Shown here piece by piece: positions 56,329-64,000 of a DNA stretch of 64,000 nucleotides. Origin of the DNA: Methylobacterium longum. GTDB taxonomy: Bacteria > Pseudomonadota > Alphaproteobacteria > Rhizobiales > Beijerinckiaceae. Location: NCBI RefSeq assembly GCF_022179385.1, contig NZ_BPQS01000023.1, forward strand, positions 36,084 to 100,083. Direction: 5' to 3'. The notes under the pieces are model-generated. The model was not told the DNA's origin and did not search any database. It saw nothing but the letters and a program-made list of their open reading frames with translations. A program made the position numbers and the translations under genes. How positions within the stretch are numbered: position 1 is the stretch's first letter; the number at the start of each line of letters is the position of its first letter.

Positions 56329-56646
56329 CTATTCGTCTTCGCCGAACCGGTTGGCGAGCAACGCCTCGATCGCGTCCAGACATTCCGCGGCATCCTCGCC
56401 CACGGCGGTGACGGCGATGCGGGTGCCCATGGCGGCGCCGAGCGTCAGAAGCCCCATGATGGAGCGGCCGCCCACGGTCTCGCCGGCCCGCGTCACCGCG
56501 ACCGCGGCGTGGTAGCGCTCCACCGTCTGGACGAACTTGGCCGAGGCCCTGGCGTGCAGGCCACGCCGGTTGATGATCGGCAACATGCGCAGCAGGCCGC
56601 CTTCGGGCACCGGCGGATCGTCGTCCGTCTCGAAAAGTTCGTCCAT
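56329..56646 (-). CDS. HPr-like phosphocarrier (NPr of the nitrogen PTS)
   Basis: A 105-residue PTS phosphocarrier with an acidic N-terminal extension (MDELFETDDDPPVPEGG). The active-site His31 lies in NRRGLHARASAKFV and the regulatory Ser62 in GGRSIMGLLTLGA. In alphaproteobacteria such proteins mostly act in the regulatory PTS-Ntr phosphorelay and not in sugar import. No EI, EIIA or HPr kinase gene is next to it. It is 174 bp downstream of the tamB stop on the same strand. Confidence 0.93.
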   Translation of the reverse strand: MDELFETDDDPPVPEGGLLRMLPIINRRGLHARASAKFVQTVERYHAAVAVTRAGETVGGRSIMGLLTLGAAMGTRIAVTAVGEDAAECLDAIEALLANRFGEDE

Positions 56647-56820
56647 CGGGCGGCGTGGTTTTCGTGATTGGCGAGGAGCGGACGCGGTCCCGCTTCAGGC
56701 GGAAGACGCAGATTTAGCAGAGATGCACCGGCTTGCCAGGATTCCTTCCTGACAACCGTGTCGTCGCTGCCCGAATGCGTCGATCCGGGGCCGCGCGATC
56801 GCCACGGAACCTCCGCCCGC

Positions 56821-59800
56821 CTACCATTCGTATTCCGCACCGACGCCGAGGCTGGTCCTCCCGTCGCTGCCGGCCTCGCCCTTCAGCTTGATCCGCCGGG
56901 TCACGTCGAAATCGACCCCGACCGCCGTGTCGGCCGGCTTGGCCCCGGCCTTCACGCCGACGCTGACGCGATCCGAGATGTAGCGCGAGGCGCCCAGCGC
57001 CGGGCCGCCGCTGGCACCGGTCGAGACGTCCAGGCTGTCGAGGCCGAGACCCTTGCGCGCCTGCTCGAACACGTCCGGTCCTGCCGCGCCGCCCGAGAGC
57101 TGCGCCACTGCCTGGGCAAGTTGCAGGGCCTGGAACGGCGAGAGGCCGCCCGCCGCCTTCTTGAACAGCAAGCGCGACAGGATCTCGTCCTGCGGTAGAA
57201 CCGGATCGGAGGTCAGCGCGAATTGCGGCATGTCCGCCGGCCCGGTCACGGCAACGCGGGCGGTCACGTCGCCGGCCTTGGTCTCCGCGGCGAAGTCGAG
57301 TTCCGGTGCGGTCAGGCTCCCCGCGAAAGTCAGCTTGCCGCGGCTGAAATCGAGGCGCTGGCCGACGAGTTCGAGCCGCCCGCGGCGCATCGCGAAGGCG
57401 CCGACGGCATTCGGTGCCGCGGAGGTCCCGGTGACGCGCAGTGCACCGCCGAGCTCGGCATCGATGCCGCGCCCGCGCACGAAGATGCGGCTCGGCGCGC
57501 TCACGGCGACGTCGAGCGTGGCGTCGAACGGGACCGCCGGCTTCCTGGGCCGCCGCCCGACTTGAGCCGCTTTCGGGCCCGCGCGCTGTACCAGTCGTAC
57601 CCGCACATCGGGCGGCGTGTTGACGTGGCGCACGCCTGGAAGCGGGCGGATCGTGGCCGGCAATCGGTCTGGAACGGCGACGTCGATCGACACCACGTCG
57701 ACCCGACCGGTGATCCTGGGCGTCCGCACCAGCGGGCCGGCCAGGGTGATGTCCGCACTCGAGACCGCCGTCATCAGCGGGCTGGAGACCAGTTCCGCCC
57801 GGTCGGCGGTGACGTGGAAGCTCCCGGGGAAATCCGGTGCCAGAGCCACATGTCCGGTGACCGCCAGACGGCCGCCGTTGCGAGCCGCGGCGGTCAGGCG
57901 TTCGATCACGACGGTGTCGCCCCGGCCGCTCACCCGGCCCTCGATGCCGGTCAGGCGGATGCCATTGAGCGGATCCGTGAAGCTCCCGCCGGTCAGCACG
58001 GCGAAGCCCTGTGCCCGGGGCGCTGCGAGCGTGCCGGCGACGCCGCCGTCGATGGCGACGCGACCGGCGACGCTCTGGCCGCCGACGCTCAGCAGGGAGT
58101 TGGCGAGTGATGCGTCGAGGGTGCCCCGGGCACGCAGGTCGAGCGGTCCGCCCGGCTCGACCGGCAGCGTGCCCGCGACTGTCAGAGCGACGCCCCGCCC
58201 GGCCGAGACCCGCCCGTCCAGGCTGGCCTCTCCCCCGGACAGCGTGCCCTTTGCGCTGGCGTCCACCGGCGGCAGGCCGGCCTGCCGGGTCTGCGGCGCC
58301 ACGAGCTTGTTGACGGTGAGCGCGTAGCGCCCGCTCGGCCGTTCGGCCGGCCCGCGCAAGTCCGCCTCCCCATCGATGGTCCCCGACAGCGCGAGGTCCG
58401 GCGCGGCGATCCTCACCAGGGACAGGGGCAACGCGCGGATCCCGACCCGGAGGTCGAGGTCGCGCCCCGCCAGCCCGTCCACGGTGATCCGTCCGGCGCC
58501 GGCCGCGATCACGAATCCGTCGATCACCGCGCCCCCGTCGCGCAGGGTGACGGTCGCCGGGCCGCTCAAGGCGAAGCGCTCGCCGCCCCGGGCGGCCGAC
58601 AGGCGCTGGACCTCGACGCGGATCTGGTCGGCCGGGACGACCCGGACCGCACCGTCGAGGCCGAAACCGCGGGCCTTGGCGGTCAGCGTCACGTCGCTGC
58701 CGGCGGGGCTGCCCGCGGCGGCGAGCCGAACCGCGTCGACCTGCTGGCCGGCGGCGATGAGCCGGTCGGCCTCCAGGCGTCCGTCCAGAACCGGGTGGGC
58801 ACGGAGGTCGCGGCCCCTCAGGTTGGCGTCGAGGCGAGACAGCGCGGAGGTGCCGTAGCGCAGGTCGGACCCGGTCGCCCGGATCGCGGCATCCTGGCGC
58901 CCGCCGTCGCGGGTGAGCACCACGGTGGCGTCGAGATGTCCCGCCACGGGTTCGGGCGTCAGCGGCGCGATATCCTCCAGGTTGCTGGCGCGCACGGACA
59001 AGGAGCCGGCGGAGAGCCAGGTCTCGGCCGCCACCGCGGCGTTCCCCGCCACCGCGACGGAACCCAGATTCAGGTCGAGCCGGTCGAGCACCCAGTCGGC
59101 GGCCGTGCGCGCGATATGGGCGCCGCCTGTCAGCGCCTTGCCGGCCACGGTCCCGGAGAGGCGCAGGCTTCCGTCCGGGGCGAGGAGCGCATCCTTGAGG
59201 GCGGCCTCGACACGCAGGTCGCGGATCGGCTTGCCGTCCGCCGTGGCAGTGGGCGCCGACAGCGTCGCCGTCAGATCGGGGTGTTCCAGGGAGCCGGTGA
59301 GCCGGGCGTCGATCCCAGCGCGGCCGGTCAGGCGGCCATCGAGATCCGAGAGGCTCCTGAGATCCAGGCGACCCGCGACGTCGGCGACGGCCGAGGTTGC
59401 CTCGCCTTGGAGGGTCGCGGTGAGGCCAGCGCCCTCCAGACGAAGATGGTCGAAGCCGTAGCCGTCGTAAGATTGCGAGACGCGTCCTTGAAGAGTGGGC
59501 GCGCGGCCCAAGGCGCGGTCCGCCGCGGCCAGTCCGGTGACGAGCCCGGCGGTCGACACGGTGAGATCGGCCGCCAGCGCCTTGCGCGCGGGATCGCCGC
59601 TGAGGCGCGCCTTGACCTCCACGCGACCGGCCAGGCCGCGCCCGGCAAGTCCCGAGAATACCGCGAGGTCTGGCAGGGCTGCATCCACCGAGCCGGTCAG
59701 TGTGTTCTGGCCGACGCGGCCGGCGTAGCTCGCCCGCGCCGTCTCGGATTCCAGCCGCAGGGTGGCGACGTCGATCACGCCGTCCGGCCCGGAGGCCGCC

Positions 59801-61170
59801 CGGACGGTGAGCTGTGCTCGGCTCCCGAGGGACCGGCGCAGGGCGGGATCGGCCAGTCGCAGACCCTCGACCTTGCCATCCGCCACGATGGCGAAGCGCT
59901 GCGCCGCCGCTTCACCCTGCGGCTCCACGCCGAGGCGCGCCTCGATGTGATCCAACGCCGAGTCCCGGCTGCGCAGGTCGGCCGCGTCGAGGCTGCCGCG
60001 TATCGTCGGCGCCGTCAGCGGCCCCTTCAGGCTGCCGTCGAACACGAGCCGGCCGATCTCGGCCTCGCCCGCGCGCGTCACCGCGCCCTCGGTGGGCAGG
60101 GCGCGGGCCTGAAGCGTCAGATCGGCGATCCGATCCTTGGTCAGGCTGCCGCCCGCCGCGAGGCGCGCCGTGCGGGAGGTCAGTTCCAGGCGGTCAATCC
60201 GGAAGGCGCCGCTATCCGCGAAGGCCAGCCCGCCCTCGAGCTTGGTCGTGCCGGCGAAGACGGATGCCGCCGGGCCCGGTGCCAAGCCCTCGATGCGCGC
60301 CGCGAGGTCCAGGGCGAGGCGCCGCTCGGCGCCGATGCGGGAGATCTTCGCGCCACCCTTTGCCCCGATGTCCGGCCCGGCGGTGAAGTCGAGCTTGGCA
60401 TTCCAGGCATCAAGGGTGCCCGCGCCGTCGAGGTCGAAGTCGATGGGCGGAGTGCCCGGGAGATTGGCCGCCTTCGAGAGCAGCCCGCCCGCAGGCTCGA
60501 TCAGGTTGGCCTTCAGTTCCAGGCGGTCGCCCGTCGGCACGTAGAGGAGCGAGAGCAGGAAGCGCCCGGCGGCATCAAGGCGCTGCGCCCGCGCCTGCAG
60601 GTCGAGCCCCTCGCTGGCCGCGCCGAGCCGCGCCCGACCCTCGGCCGAGAGGCGCGCGGTCTGCCCGGCGACCGGCTCGCTGAGGACGAGTTCGGCCAGC
60701 TTGAAGCCCTTGACCTCGACCTTCACGGGCAAGTCCGGCAGCAACTTCCCGTCGGGCTTGGCCTCCGGCGGCGTGGGACCCGGGATCGGCCGGCGCAGCA
60801 CCTCGATCCGCCCGACCTCCAGGCTGTCCACCTCCAGTCGTCCCGACAGAAGGGCGAGCCGGCGCCAGACGATGCGGGCCCGGTCGAGCTTCAGCCAGAC
60901 GCCGTCGCGGTCGCTCACGGCGACGTCGCGGATCGTGGCATCGGAGGACAGGGCCCCGTCGACCGCGCCGATCGCCACGCGGGACGAGGGCGTGGACAGC
61001 GCGTGCGACAGGAGTCCGCCTAAGACGGACTTGTCGCCTTCGTCGGCGCGGGTCGGTACGGCGCCGGCCGGCATCAGAACCGCCAGGCCGATCAGCACCA
61101 GCGCACGCAGCCACATCTCCCGAAGGGAAGAGCGGCGCCGCGATCCGGTCCGCCCGCGAGAAACGACCAT
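56821..61170 (-). CDS. tamB: TamB, inner-membrane subunit of the translocation and assembly module
   Basis: A 1449-residue AsmA-like bridge protein. An N-terminal membrane anchor (MWLRALVLIGLAVLMPAGAV, about 19-38) is followed by some 1350 residues of repeated beta-strands, as in TamB's hydrophobic groove (for example IDFDLDGAGTLDAWNAKLDF). The conserved TamB domain (DUF490) is C-terminal: FAMRRGRLELVGQRLDFSRGKLTFAGSL and the end GEAGSDGRTSLGVGAEYEW with terminal aromatic residue. Its ATG directly abuts the tamA stop (TGA then ATG). With TamA it spans the envelope, moving autotransporters or phospholipids to the outer membrane. Confidence 0.95.
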   Translation of the reverse strand: MVVSRGRTGSRRRSSLREMWLRALVLIGLAVLMPAGAVPTRADEGDKSVLGGLLSHALSTPSSRVAIGAVDGALSSDATIRDVAVSDRDGVWLKLDRARIVWRRLALLSGRLEVDSLEVGRIEVLRRPIPGPTPPEAKPDGKLLPDLPVKVEVKGFKLAELVLSEPVAGQTARLSAEGRARLGAASEGLDLQARAQRLDAAGRFLLSLLYVPTGDRLELKANLIEPAGGLLSKAANLPGTPPIDFDLDGAGTLDAWNAKLDFTAGPDIGAKGGAKISRIGAERRLALDLAARIEGLAPGPAASVFAGTTKLEGGLAFADSGAFRIDRLELTSRTARLAAGGSLTKDRIADLTLQARALPTEGAVTRAGEAEIGRLVFDGSLKGPLTAPTIRGSLDAADLRSRDSALDHIEARLGVEPQGEAAAQRFAIVADGKVEGLRLADPALRRSLGSRAQLTVRAASGPDGVIDVATLRLESETARASYAGRVGQNTLTGSVDAALPDLAVFSGLAGRGLAGRVEVKARLSGDPARKALAADLTVSTAGLVTGLAAADRALGRAPTLQGRVSQSYDGYGFDHLRLEGAGLTATLQGEATSAVADVAGRLDLRSLSDLDGRLTGRAGIDARLTGSLEHPDLTATLSAPTATADGKPIRDLRVEAALKDALLAPDGSLRLSGTVAGKALTGGAHIARTAADWVLDRLDLNLGSVAVAGNAAVAAETWLSAGSLSVRASNLEDIAPLTPEPVAGHLDATVVLTRDGGRQDAAIRATGSDLRYGTSALSRLDANLRGRDLRAHPVLDGRLEADRLIAAGQQVDAVRLAAAGSPAGSDVTLTAKARGFGLDGAVRVVPADQIRVEVQRLSAARGGERFALSGPATVTLRDGGAVIDGFVIAAGAGRITVDGLAGRDLDLRVGIRALPLSLVRIAAPDLALSGTIDGEADLRGPAERPSGRYALTVNKLVAPQTRQAGLPPVDASAKGTLSGGEASLDGRVSAGRGVALTVAGTLPVEPGGPLDLRARGTLDASLANSLLSVGGQSVAGRVAIDGGVAGTLAAPRAQGFAVLTGGSFTDPLNGIRLTGIEGRVSGRGDTVVIERLTAAARNGGRLAVTGHVALAPDFPGSFHVTADRAELVSSPLMTAVSSADITLAGPLVRTPRITGRVDVVSIDVAVPDRLPATIRPLPGVRHVNTPPDVRVRLVQRAGPKAAQVGRRPRKPAVPFDATLDVAVSAPSRIFVRGRGIDAELGGALRVTGTSAAPNAVGAFAMRRGRLELVGQRLDFSRGKLTFAGSLTAPELDFAAETKAGDVTARVAVTGPADMPQFALTSDPVLPQDEILSRLLFKKAAGGLSPFQALQLAQAVAQLSGGAAGPDVFEQARKGLGLDSLDVSTGASGGPALGASRYISDRVSVGVKAGAKPADTAVGVDFDVTRRIKLKGEAGSDGRTSLGVGAEYEW

Positions 61171-63156
61171 TCAGAACGCCTGTCCCAGGCTGAGATAGAG
61201 GACCGCCGGACGCACGTGGCCGCCCTTGTACGGGTCGAGCGGAAAGGCGAGATCCGCGCGGATCGGACCGATCCCGGTGTAGTAGCGCAGGCCGATGCCC
61301 ACCGATTTCCGGATCTTCTCTTCGAAATCCGGCACCGCGGAGGCGAAGGCGGTCCCGGCGTCGAAGAACGGCACGACGCCGATCGTGTCGGTGACCTTGA
61401 TGCGGGCCTCGAGGGAGGCCTCCAGAAGGCTGCGGCCGCCGATCGGCAGGTTGAAGGGGCCGATGGGCCCGAGCGTCCGGTACGGATAGCCGCGCACCGA
61501 TCCGCCGCCGCCGGCGAAGAACCGGAAATTGTCCGGGATGTCCCCGAGGGGCGCACCCGAGACTGAGCCGAAGCCGATCCGGCCCGCGAGGATGTACCGG
61601 GATTCGTCATCCAGCGCGTAGTAGGTCGAGCCCTGCGCCTTGGCGACCACGATCCCCGGCGATGAGATGGCCCCGGGGTAGACGGCCAACGACGCGATCG
61701 CCCGTACGCCGCGGGTCGGATCCAACAGGCTGTCGGTGGAATCGTAGGTCACCGAAGCCGGCGTCCCGATCAGCCGGTACTTGACGGTGCCGAGCGCGTC
61801 CTTCGAGCGACCGACCTGGGCGTCGAGGCCGATCTGCGCCGAGAACGTATCGGAGAACCGGTGCCGGATCGCCGCCGAGGCCCCACCGCCATCCACGAGA
61901 TAGCTCTGCTGCACCTCGCGGGTGACGAAGACGTTGGCCAGGAGGTCGTTCCGGCTGCCCCACAGGGCCGGCTGGACGGAGGTCGCCGACAGGCGTCCGC
62001 CGAGCCCGTTTGTTCCGATTCCGGCGATCCTGCGCTGGGTCGCGAATGGATCGTTGCCGAGGCCGAGATAGTAGAGGTCGGCGTCGATCCGGAAGGTCTC
62101 GCCGCCCCCGAACAGGTTGCGGTTGGCGTAGTAGGTCCGCACTCCGGGACCGTCGACCGTGGAGTAGCGCGCCGACACGCCCACGAGATTGCGCTCGCGT
62201 TCGCTGACTTCGACGAAGAGCGGCAGGTTGCCGTCGGCATCCAGCGCCGTGCCCTCACGAACCCGCACGCCCCCGATGCCCTCGATCCGCGCCACGGACC
62301 GGCGGATCGCGGCTACCGCCTGAGGCGCATACGGATCGCCCGGCTCCGCATAGATGAAGGATCGGATCGTCGCAGGATCGATCCCCGGGGCGCCGCTCAC
62401 CGCGACGGCGCCGAGACCGGCGGCAGGCCCGGGCTCGATCGTGAAGGTCACGTCCATGACGTGCGCGGCATCGTCGACAACCGGATCCCGGGCGACGGCC
62501 TTCGCGAACGGATGACCCCGACTCCTGAACTGGTCGACGATCTGGGCTTCGCGCGCCAGCACCGTGGCCGAGCGGGCCGGCACGTCCTCGTCGACGCGGG
62601 TGATGCGCACGGGCAGAACGGCATCGGAGAAGGGTCGGCCCGCCGGGTCACGGACGACGATCCGGCGCAAGTGATAGAGCGGGCCGAGATCGACGGCGAT
62701 CCGGGTCGGGACGAGGCCGCGATCGCGCCAAGCCTCGGCGGCACGGACGGCGCTCGCGGCCGGGCCCGTCGCCGGGACGCCATCGATCCGGATCGCGATC
62801 GTTCCCTGGTAGTAGCCGAAGCCCGACAAGACATCGGCGAGCTTGACGCGGTCGGCCTCGGCGCGGCGCAGCAAGCCGTCCCCGTCCGGGGGCGGTTCCT
62901 GCCGCAGGCGATAGAGGGTCGACGTGTCCTGCAATGCCCGGAGGACATCGGAATCGTCGGTGCCGGTGATCCGCACCGTGTAGGGCAGCGCCGTCGGACT
63001 CGGGGCCGGCGGCTCCGGCTCGTTGCCGAACAGGTTGAACAGATCGAAGGCGCGAGCCGGGCCCGGGACGGTGACCAGCATCGGGCATGACGCGGCGCCG
63101 GCCAGGATCACTCGCGACACAGCACGGCGCACGCCGACGATGTGGGTTCGGCTCAC
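61171..63156 (-). CDS. tamA: TamA, BamA-family outer-membrane protein
   Basis: An outer-membrane protein of about 661 residues with two N-terminal POTRA domains (about 55-270) and a 16-strand barrel ending YLSLGQAF. GPGVRTYYANRNLFGGGETF (POTRA-barrel linker), FRFFAGGGGSVRGYPYRTLGP (VRGY/F of loop 6) and FDAGTAF are diagnostic of the Omp85 superfamily. Upstream, TTG 63222 is also in frame; I chose GTG 63156 because a signal peptide (VILAGAASCPMLVTVPGPARA) follows within 45 residues. tamB follows without a gap. Confidence 0.93.
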   Translation of the reverse strand: MSRTHIVGVRRAVSRVILAGAASCPMLVTVPGPARAFDLFNLFGNEPEPPAPSPTALPYTVRITGTDDSDVLRALQDTSTLYRLRQEPPPDGDGLLRRAEADRVKLADVLSGFGYYQGTIAIRIDGVPATGPAASAVRAAEAWRDRGLVPTRIAVDLGPLYHLRRIVVRDPAGRPFSDAVLPVRITRVDEDVPARSATVLAREAQIVDQFRSRGHPFAKAVARDPVVDDAAHVMDVTFTIEPGPAAGLGAVAVSGAPGIDPATIRSFIYAEPGDPYAPQAVAAIRRSVARIEGIGGVRVREGTALDADGNLPLFVEVSERERNLVGVSARYSTVDGPGVRTYYANRNLFGGGETFRIDADLYYLGLGNDPFATQRRIAGIGTNGLGGRLSATSVQPALWGSRNDLLANVFVTREVQQSYLVDGGGASAAIRHRFSDTFSAQIGLDAQVGRSKDALGTVKYRLIGTPASVTYDSTDSLLDPTRGVRAIASLAVYPGAISSPGIVVAKAQGSTYYALDDESRYILAGRIGFGSVSGAPLGDIPDNFRFFAGGGGSVRGYPYRTLGPIGPFNLPIGGRSLLEASLEARIKVTDTIGVVPFFDAGTAFASAVPDFEEKIRKSVGIGLRYYTGIGPIRADLAFPLDPYKGGHVRPAVLYLSLGQAF

Positions 63157-63222
63157 TGAGACGGAGACGCGCAAACCGCGGTCGTCAGTCCCGTTCGAGG
63201 GCGGAAGCACCGCCCGTCCCAA

Positions 63223-63675
63223 TCAGCATCGCACGTTCCCCCCTACGCTACCCGACATAGCGTGCCCCGCCCCTTCTTAAGGCCTGGTCTCCGCGAGGCC
63301 AACACTGCGGTGCCCGTCGCCTCGATTTGCCGCTGGAGCACCGCCGCATTTCATGGTCCGGGTCGCGACGCGACCGTCGGCGGGGCCGGGACCGGCATTT
63401 CGGGCGCGTCTAAGGGAATCCGCGGCGCTTGGTGACGGAGCGCGTGACTGTCGAGATCACGCTCGGCGACATCGCCACGTGCGTCGATGGACCGCCGGAC
63501 GTCAGCGCGTCCAAGATGCCGGGCCCCGCGCGGGTGGCCACCTTGAACAAACTCGTTCGCCAGCCGCTGTGCGAGGCGCGACGTTCCTCATCGACCCTGG
63601 ATCTCCAGGGACGTTGAATGGGGGGCGGCGCAAGTACCGCCCTGCCCTGCCCTGCAGGCTGGGACGGTGCGCACG
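63223..63675. other. Intergenic region, 453 bp, no supported gene
   Basis: Between tamA and the rRNA operon, transcribed towards tamA. An open stretch at 63429-63617 (62 codons) lacks a ribosome-binding site and homology that I can recognise, so I do not call it. The tamA promoter should lie near 63230-63290, where AT-richer bases (TTCTTAAGG) occur. Confidence 0.5.
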
Positions 63676-63709
63676 AAAAAAGCCGGCCCGCGGGAAGCGG
63701 ACCGGCTTT
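63676..63709 (-). terminator. Rho-independent terminator of the rRNA operon
   Basis: On the minus strand a 10-bp stem (GCCGGTCCGC paired with GCGGGCCGGC, one G-U wobble) encloses a 5-nt loop and is followed by six T. It starts 13 bp after the tRNA 3' end. Arms 63697-63706 and 63682-63691; T-run 63681-63676. Confidence 0.88.
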
Positions 63710-63721
63710 GTCGAAGATCGT

Positions 63722-63798
<77 letters not shown>

Positions 63799-63901
63799 CC
63801 AAGTTTGTGCGGCTGGTCCCGGGTGGGCGCGGGCTGGGGTGCAGCGGGCGCGGTATCCGGGGGCCGGATCGGTGTTCGTGAGGAGGGAGGGGTTGCGATG
63901 G

Positions 63902-64000
63902 GCGGGTCTGGCGGCGACCGACTCTCCCGTGTCTTGAGACACAGTACCATGGGCGCTGGCGTGTTTAACGGCCGAGTTCGAGATGGGATCGGGTTCTGGG
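63902..64000 (-). rRNA. 5S ribosomal RNA, 3' part (cut by the window edge)
   Basis: Reading on the minus strand from 64000, CCCGATCCCATCTCGAACTC and then CATGGTACTGTGTCTCAAGACACGG (its loop-E/helix IV region) and GGGAGAGTCGGTCGCCGCCAG are typical 5S sequences. About 20 nt of the 5' end lie outside the window. The exact 3' end is approximate. 63799-63901 is the spacer to the tRNA. Confidence 0.92.

Noticed and set aside
63429..63617. 62-codon plus-strand frame between tamA and the rRNA operon
   Set aside because: No ribosome-binding site, no recognisable domain; not supported as a gene.

Overview
The window is GC-rich (about 70%), densely coded DNA that reads like the chromosome of an alphaproteobacterium of the Hyphomicrobiales, most plausibly Methylobacterium/Methylorubrum. 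The evidence is a 5S rRNA followed by an initiator tRNA in the usual alphaproteobacterial rrn order, a PleC-like kinase next to pepN, an HPr of the nitrogen-PTS type, a TamA-TamB pair, and codon use saturated with G/C at third positions. The assignment is inference; no 16S gene is present. I see no integrase, transposase, phage gene or CRISPR array.

Layout. 1-3.1 kb: the end of an unknown gene, then a NarX-type histidine kinase and its LuxR-type response regulator. 3.1-8.1 kb: ion-transport genes: a CPA1 Na+/H+ antiporter broken by a frameshift in a CG run, a DUF2254 membrane protein, a voltage-sensor K+ channel with a C-terminal zinc ribbon, a 42-residue membrane peptide and NhaA. 8.5 kb: a His/Met-rich exported peptide. 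9.0-12.7 kb: a complete TAXI-type TRAP transporter (binding protein, fused permease, DUF1850). 13.3-17.8 kb: an SDR plus an orphan ABC binding protein, a patatin and a thioredoxin-reductase-like flavoprotein. 18.2-23.8 kb: a probable copper cluster (two DUF2946-like proteins, PepSY membrane protein, TonB receptor, PCuAC chaperone) preceded by a perfect 16-bp direct repeat. 23.9-28.3 kb: a second patatin, a Cys-rich periplasmic protein, a phospholipase-A2-like secreted protein and an MFS transporter. 28.3-33.5 kb: pepN and a PleC-like PAS histidine kinase.

34-43 kb is an envelope-polysaccharide region: CelD-like acetyltransferase, Wzx-like flippase, an SGNH-fold protein that seems to lack its catalytic Asp/His, an OpgC-like membrane acyltransferase, and the whole dTDP-L-rhamnose pathway (rfbA, D, B, C). 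43.9-50.9 kb holds the most unusual unit: four tightly coupled minus-strand genes for a 1175-residue FtsZ/tubulin-like protein with a C-terminal GYF_2-type domain, a three-helix membrane protein, an exported and membrane-anchored vWA-like protein, and a repetitive protein that may be a beta-propeller. It resembles the multicomponent FtsZ-like/vWA membrane-remodelling systems proposed from comparative genomics, but the accessory composition here looks distinctive.

50.9-56.6 kb: queE, a PBP5-type D,D-carboxypeptidase with a histone-H1-like Lys/Ala tail, a CobW GTPase, a protein of unknown function, endonuclease III and HPr. 56.8-63.2 kb: tamB and tamA. The window ends in the tail of an rRNA operon on the minus strand (5S, tRNA-fMet, intrinsic terminator). 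Many minus-strand gene pairs share ATGA stop/start overlaps, which implies operons with translational coupling.
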